Assembly: GCA_002396505.1 (NCBI GenBank)
Contig: DGYA01000122.1
Location: forward strand, 984 to 9,278
Direction of reading: 5' to 3'
DNA: 8,295 nt
Origin: Cyanobacteria bacterium UBA5018
Lineage (GTDB): Bacteria; Cyanobacteriota; Cyanobacteriia; PCC-6307; Cyanobiaceae
This document shows, piece by piece, positions 4,975 through 8,295 of the stretch; the stretch's first letter is position 1, and the number at the start of each line of letters is the position of its first letter. Below the pieces are notes generated by a model, which made no database searches, was not told the origin of the DNA, and saw only the letters and a program-made list of their open reading frames with translations. A program made the position numbers and the translations under genes.

Positions 4975-6246
4975 TTAGGGCGCATCTGGCGGCAATGGCC
5001 AAATCGAGCGCACCTCCGCCACTCGCAGCTGGGCTTCGCTGGCCCGGGCCTGGCTCTCGCTCGCCTGGAGCGGCAAAGTCACGTGGCCGAGCTTGCGCCC
5101 CAGCCGCGAGCCCTGCTTGCCATACCAGTGCAGCGCCGCCCCGGGTAGGGCCTCCAGGGCCCGGCGCTGGTCGAGGTATTCGCCACTGGAGATCTCGTAG
5201 CCGAGCAAATTCACCATCACCGCCCCCGGCAGCCGCAGGGCCGTACTGGCCAAGGGCATTCCGGCCACAATGCGGGCCTGCTGGCTGAATTGGCTGGTGG
5301 TGGCCGCCTCGATCGTGACGTGGGCAGAGTTATGGGTGCGGGGGGCGATCTCGTTCACCTGCAGACCCGCAGGCCCATAGAAAAATTCAATCGATAACAC
5401 CCCCACATAGTCGAGGGCGGTAACCAGCGAGCAGGCGATATTGCGGGCGAAGGCCTGCACCGCATGGGGCAAGGCGGCTGGGGTGAGCACCCAGTCGCAT
5501 ACCTGCCGGTGCTGGTGGGTTTGGGCCAGGGGCCACACCTCCACCCGGCCCTCGCTATCGCGGGCAACGGTGATGGCCAGCTCCAGATCGAAGGCCACCA
5601 ACTCCTCCAAGATCCAATCGGCGCTGTTCACCCGCCGTTGCAACCAGGCCAGGTCGGCGGCACTGCGCAGCAGGGCGGTGCCCTTGCCGTCGTAGCCACC
5701 GCTGGCCACCTTGGCCATCAGGGGCAGAGCCATGCCCTGGGGCAGTGCTTCCCCCAGCTCAGGCATCTCACTCCAGCGCAGAGTGGGCAGCTGCAGCCGG
5801 TCGAGCAAAAGGCGCTGGCTGCGCTTGCACACCAGGGGCTCCAAGGCCTGCAAAGAGGGCAGAAAGCGCACCCCGGCCGCTGCTAACGGGGCTAGCGCGG
5901 CCAGATCCAGCCACTCGTTTTCAAAGGTGATCGCCTCGCAGCGCCGGGCCAGCTCAGCGGTGGCGGCGATGTCGCCCAGGGGGGCCTGGATAACGCTGCT
6001 GGCCAGGCGGCTGGCTGGATCAGAGGCGCCAGGGGTTTGTGAGTGCAGCTGGATCCCCAGTTGCCGGGCCGCATCGGCCAGCATCCAGGCCAGCTGGCCG
6101 CCGCCCACCACTCCAATAGACCGCTCGCCCTTGGCTGGGGCGGCTGGCAGAGGCTGGCCGCCCGTGGCCGTCGTAGCAGTGGACGTCGTAGCAGTGGCCG
6201 TCGTAGCCGTGGCCGTCGTAGCAGTGGTCGGGTTGCTTGTCGTCAC
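4975..6246 (-). CDS. purK: 5-(carboxyamino)imidazole ribonucleotide synthase (PurK)
   Basis: PurK uses ATP and bicarbonate to carboxylate 5-aminoimidazole ribonucleotide to N5-CAIR in de novo purine synthesis; PurE then rearranges the product. The protein is 423 residues. The conserved core starts at about residue 42 with RSIGVVGGGQLAWMLADAA. It continues with ITFENEWL (106-113), the ATP-grasp glycine loop SGGYDGKGTALL (182-193), WILEELVAFDLELAI (211-225), and the metal/ATP site LQVNEIAPRTHNSAHVTIEA (295-314) followed by SQFSQQ. VNLLGYEIS (345-353) and GRKLGHVTL (383-391) mark the C-terminal domain. The core is full length. The first ~40 residues are a Thr/Ala-rich tail made by a 15-bp tandem repeat and are not part of the known fold. 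GTG at 6244-6246 is the only sensible start, since no later ATG, GTG or TTG precedes the core. Confidence 0.95.
   Translation of the reverse strand: MTTSNPTTATTATATTATATTSTATTATGGQPLPAAPAKGERSIGVVGGGQLAWMLADAARQLGIQLHSQTPGASDPASRLASSVIQAPLGDIAATAELARRCEAITFENEWLDLAALAPLAAAGVRFLPSLQALEPLVCKRSQRLLLDRLQLPTLRWSEMPELGEALPQGMALPLMAKVASGGYDGKGTALLRSAADLAWLQRRVNSADWILEELVAFDLELAITVARDSEGRVEVWPLAQTHQHRQVCDWVLTPAALPHAVQAFARNIACSLVTALDYVGVLSIEFFYGPAGLQVNEIAPRTHNSAHVTIEAATTSQFSQQARIVAGMPLASTALRLPGAVMVNLLGYEISSGEYLDQRRALEALPGAALHWYGKQGSRLGRKLGHVTLPLQASESQARASEAQLRVAEVRSIWPLPPDAP
6166..6225. repeat. Four tandem 15-bp units inside the 5' end of purK
   Basis: The unit GGCCGTCGTAGCAGT repeats at 6166, 6181, 6196 and 6211, with one change in the second copy (GGAC) and one in the third (AGCCGT). 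On the purK strand it encodes Thr-Ala-Thr-Thr-Ala pentads in frame, with Ser replacing one Ala. Copy number could vary between strains without breaking the frame. Confidence 0.9.
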
Positions 6247-6259
6247 CAGGAGCGGCCAA

Positions 6260-6272
6260 AACCAACTTGGTT
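6260..6272. promoter_or_regulatory. Operator-like palindrome before purK
   Basis: AACCAA-C-TTGGTT is a perfect 6-bp inverted repeat around one base, 13 bp before the purK GTG. It could bind a dimeric repressor. No purine regulon motif that I know is recognised. Confidence 0.3.
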
Positions 6273-6316
6273 AGGGCTGTGATCGCGGCCCTTGGCATCC
6301 AATCATGCATCCGCCA

Positions 6317-6346
6317 GCGGCTGGCTGGTGGGATTCCCCCAGCCGC
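6317..6346 (-). terminator. Hairpin between the sugar permease and purK
   Basis: GCGGCTGG (6317-6324) and CCAGCCGC (6339-6346) form a perfect 8-bp GC-rich stem with a 14-nt loop, 41 bp after the permease stop. It lacks a T-run on the minus strand. It may weaken read-through into purK. Confidence 0.35.
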
Positions 6347-6387
6347 CAGCACCTGCCACCGCATTTGCAGCTTCAACGCCAGCAACT

Positions 6388-7269
6388 TCAGCGCCAGCCG
6401 CCATCGCCCGCCACCGCCAGGCGGATCAGGCTGAGCCCCAGCACAACCACGAACAGGGCCAAGCCCACCGTGCAGGCGTAGCTGATCTCCAGTTCGGCGA
6501 AGGCCTGGTCATACACGTAATACACGATGGTGCGGGTGGCATCGGCTGGACCGCCCTGGGTCATCAGGTACACCTCCTCGAACACCTTGGTGGCGGCGAT
6601 CGCCGCAATCACCGCCACCAGGGTGAGGTAGGGGCGCAATAGCGGCAGGGTGATGTCTAGATGTTGGCGCCAACCCTCGCTGCCATCGAGTTCGGCGGCT
6701 TCATAGAGCTCCCCCGGGATGCCCTGGAGCCCCGCCAGAAAAATCACCATGTAATAGCCAAGCCCCTTCCAAACGGTGAGCAACATCACCGAGGGCAGGG
6801 CCAGCAGGGGGGTGGTGAGAAAGCCGATCGGCGAGAAGTGATCCCCCAGAAATACCCCTAGCCAGCCATTCAGCAGCCCGTTCTCCGCGTACAGCCAGCG
6901 AAAGGCGATGGCGGCCACCACGATCGACACCAATACCGGTGTATAGAAAGCGCCGCGAAACCAGTGGCTGCCGGGGAGCCGCCGATTCACTAGCACCGCC
7001 AGCAGCAGGGAGCCGCCAACGATCGGCGGCACCACCCCGATCAAATAGAGAAAAGTGGTGCCCATCACCCGAAAGAACATCGGGTCGGCGAGCAAGCGGC
7101 GGATGTTGGCCAGCCCCACAAAGCGCAGGGGCTCCGTCACATCCAGCCCGGTCTGGGTGAAGCTGATCACCAGGGCCATGGCGGCTGGAATCAGCACCGA
7201 GAGCCCGATCAGCACCAGGGCCGGCGCCAAAAAGGCCCAGGAGCTGCGGGAAGGGCTACTGCCGGCCAT
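6388..7269 (-). CDS. Carbohydrate ABC transporter permease, MalF/UgpA type
   Basis: This is an inner-membrane permease subunit of a binding-protein-dependent sugar importer. The 293-residue protein has about six transmembrane helices, at roughly residues 11-36, 69-96, 108-128, 149-172, 211-230 and 262-286. The cytoplasmic EAA loop, which docks on the ATPase, is intact at 190-213: Glu190-Ala-Ala, Gly196, Ile206 and Leu208-Pro209 have the exact consensus spacing. The motif TQGGPADATRTIVYYVYDQAF (237-257) is typical of the MalF/UgpA half. Such permeases normally pair with a MalG/UgpE-type partner, a solute-binding protein and an ATPase, and none is present nearby. The sugar cannot be assigned; glucosylglycerol, sucrose or glycerol-3-phosphate are options seen in relatives. 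The start is ATG at 7267-7269. It is divergent from recQ. Confidence 0.92.
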   Translation of the reverse strand: MAGSSPSRSSWAFLAPALVLIGLSVLIPAAMALVISFTQTGLDVTEPLRFVGLANIRRLLADPMFFRVMGTTFLYLIGVVPPIVGGSLLLAVLVNRRLPGSHWFRGAFYTPVLVSIVVAAIAFRWLYAENGLLNGWLGVFLGDHFSPIGFLTTPLLALPSVMLLTVWKGLGYYMVIFLAGLQGIPGELYEAAELDGSEGWRQHLDITLPLLRPYLTLVAVIAAIAATKVFEEVYLMTQGGPADATRTIVYYVYDQAFAELEISYACTVGLALFVVVLGLSLIRLAVAGDGGWR

Positions 7270-7322
7270 GGTGGCTCTCTACTGGCGCCATTGTGGTAGA
7301 TGCCAGCGGTGACGCCCCCGGC

Positions 7323-8295
7323 GTGAATAGCCCCAGTAACAGCCCAAGCCCCAGCCCCAGCTCCAGCCCCAGCCCCAGCCCCAGAGTGCAGCCCCGCAGT
7401 GGCGATCCCCAACAGGTGCTGCGGCAGGTGTTTGGCTATGCCGCCTTCCGCGGGCCCCAGGCCGAGGTTGTGCAGCACGTGATGGACGGCGGTTCAGGCC
7501 TGGTGCTGATGCCTACCGGCGGCGGAAAATCGCTCTGTTATCAGGTGCCGGCCCTCTGCCGGCCGGGGTTGGGGGTGGTGATCTCACCGCTGATTGCCCT
7601 GATGGACGACCAGGTGGCGGCCCTGCGCCAAGCGGGGGTAGCCGCGGCAGCCCTGCATTCGGGCCTGGCCGCCGACCAGGCCACCGCCCTATGGCGCCAA
7701 TTGGCGGCCGGCAGCCTGGAGCTTCTCTATGTATCGCCAGAGCGGCTGTTGGCGGGCGATCTGTTGGATCGGCTGGCCGGTGGCGCCGCTGGCCAGCCCC
7801 CTTCCCTATTCGCCATCGATGAGGCCCACTGCGTATCCCAGTGGGGCCATGACTTCCGGCCGGAATACATCCAGCTGGGAATTTTGGCGGAGCGCTTTGC
7901 CAAGGTGCCGCGGCTGGCGCTCACCGCCACAGCCGATCCGCGCACCCGCAGCGAGATTGTGGAGCGGCTGCGGCTGGAGCAGGGCCGGGTATTTCTGGCC
8001 AGTTTTGATCGGCCCAACATTCGCTATTTGCTCCGGGCCAAGGATCAGCCCACACGCCAACTGCTCAGCTTTCTGGAGCAGCAGCGGGGTCAATCCGGCA
8101 TTGTCTACGCCCGTTCCCGCAGTCGGGTGGAACGGCTGACGGCCGAATTGCAGGCCGCCGGACACGAGGCGGTGGGTTACCACGCCGGCATGGAGAGTGG
8201 CCAGCGCTCCGCCGCCCTGGATCAATTCCGCTCCGGTGGCAGCAGCGGCGCCGTGGTGGTGGTGGCCACGATTGCCTTTGGCATGGGCATCGACA
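7323..8295 (+). CDS. recQ: ATP-dependent DNA helicase RecQ (N-terminal part, cut by window edge)
   Basis: RecQ is a 3'-to-5' superfamily 2 DNA helicase that acts in recombination and stalled-fork repair. The visible 324 codons cover the helicase core up to motif V. Counted from GTG at 7323, motif 0 is FRGPQ near residues 42-46 (FRPGQ in E. coli; F, R and Q are kept). Motif I is MPTGGGKS with Lys69, motif Ia is VISPLIALMDDQ, and motif II is DEAH at 166-169 followed by the RecQ-specific aromatic loop CVSQWGHDFRPEY. Motif III is ALTATAD, motif IV is SGIVYARSRSRVE and motif V is VATIAFGMGID at the edge. The zinc-binding, winged-helix and HRDC parts would follow outside the window. The start is uncertain: GTG at 7323 includes a Ser-Pro repeat tail, while GTG at 7386 would omit it. 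No Shine-Dalgarno is seen for either. Confidence 0.94.
   Translation, partial: MNSPSNSPSPSPSSSPSPSPRVQPRSGDPQQVLRQVFGYAAFRGPQAEVVQHVMDGGSGLVLMPTGGGKSLCYQVPALCRPGLGVVISPLIALMDDQVAALRQAGVAAAALHSGLAADQATALWRQLAAGSLELLYVSPERLLAGDLLDRLAGGAAGQPPSLFAIDEAHCVSQWGHDFRPEYIQLGILAERFAKVPRLALTATADPRTRSEIVERLRLEQGRVFLASFDRPNIRYLLRAKDQPTRQLLSFLEQQRGQSGIVYARSRSRVERLTAELQAAGHEAVGYHAGMESGQRSAALDQFRSGGSSGAVVVVATIAFGMGID
7341..7382. repeat. Seven 6-bp AGCCCC repeats at the recQ 5' end
   Basis: Seven consecutive hexamers read AGCCCA, AGCCCC, AGCCCC, AGCTCC, then three AGCCCC. In the recQ frame they encode Ser-Pro pairs. They are either a disordered N-terminal tail (start at 7323) or a leader repeat (start at 7386). 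Confidence 0.88.

Noticed and set aside
4976..4983. TAGGGCGC at the purK stop resembles the outer end of the MITE-like element
   Set aside because: Only 8 bases match, and the orientation is direct where a matching right end would need to be inverted, so it cannot define a larger element.
4738..5148. Plus-strand frame that might be a transposase or intron-protein remnant
   Set aside because: It runs antisense into the well-supported purK 3' end and holds no recognisable motif.
7209..7478. Minus-strand frame with a Gly-Ala repeat
   Set aside because: It is the antisense reading of the AGCCCC repeat and overlaps the start of recQ and the permease.

Overview
The window looks like a GC-rich picocyanobacterium of the Synechococcus/Cyanobium type. 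It carries PetN (a cytochrome b6f subunit) and Thf1/Psb29 (thylakoid and photosystem II biogenesis), so the organism performs oxygenic photosynthesis. It also has a cyanobacterial-type ClpP and a ClpS with the divergent motif I associate with cyanobacteria. Shine-Dalgarno sequences are mostly absent and GTG or TTG starts are frequent, so several 5' ends below are judgement calls.

Layout. Positions 1-419 (minus) hold the N-terminal 139 residues of ClpP, divergent from thf1 (529-1296, plus), with a near-perfect 25-bp direct repeat between them. The 3' end of thf1 overlaps by 77 bp the end of a convergent membrane-anchored protein of unknown function (1220-2620, minus). Next come a small single-span membrane protein (2772-2936) and petN (2968-3069), both minus. 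petN is divergent from clpS (3134-3424, plus), which is followed closely by a DUF2103 gene (3433-3714, plus). A repeat-rich spacer with five 14-bp tandem units and two inverted repeats leads to a nitroreductase (3900-4565, plus). The only long gene-free stretch, 4566-4974, holds a 16-bp AT-rich palindromic repeat array, a 114-bp MITE-like element with 18-bp terminal inverted repeats, and a perfect 12-bp hairpin. After it lie purK (4975-6246, minus), a lone MalF/UgpA-type sugar ABC permease (6388-7269, minus) and the divergent 5' part of recQ (7323 to the window end, plus).

How the genes relate. The left half has a proteostasis and photosynthesis theme (ClpP, ClpS, Thf1, PetN), but the genes are arranged as divergent pairs and not one operon. 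The right half is a mix of purine synthesis, sugar uptake and DNA repair with no obvious shared pathway. I did not find a convincing new multi-gene system. The most unusual content is non-coding or low-complexity: several unrelated short tandem repeats (14, 15, 16 and 6 bp units), a MITE-like element, strong hairpins, and a ClpS whose predicted N-degron pocket residues differ from those of the E. coli protein.
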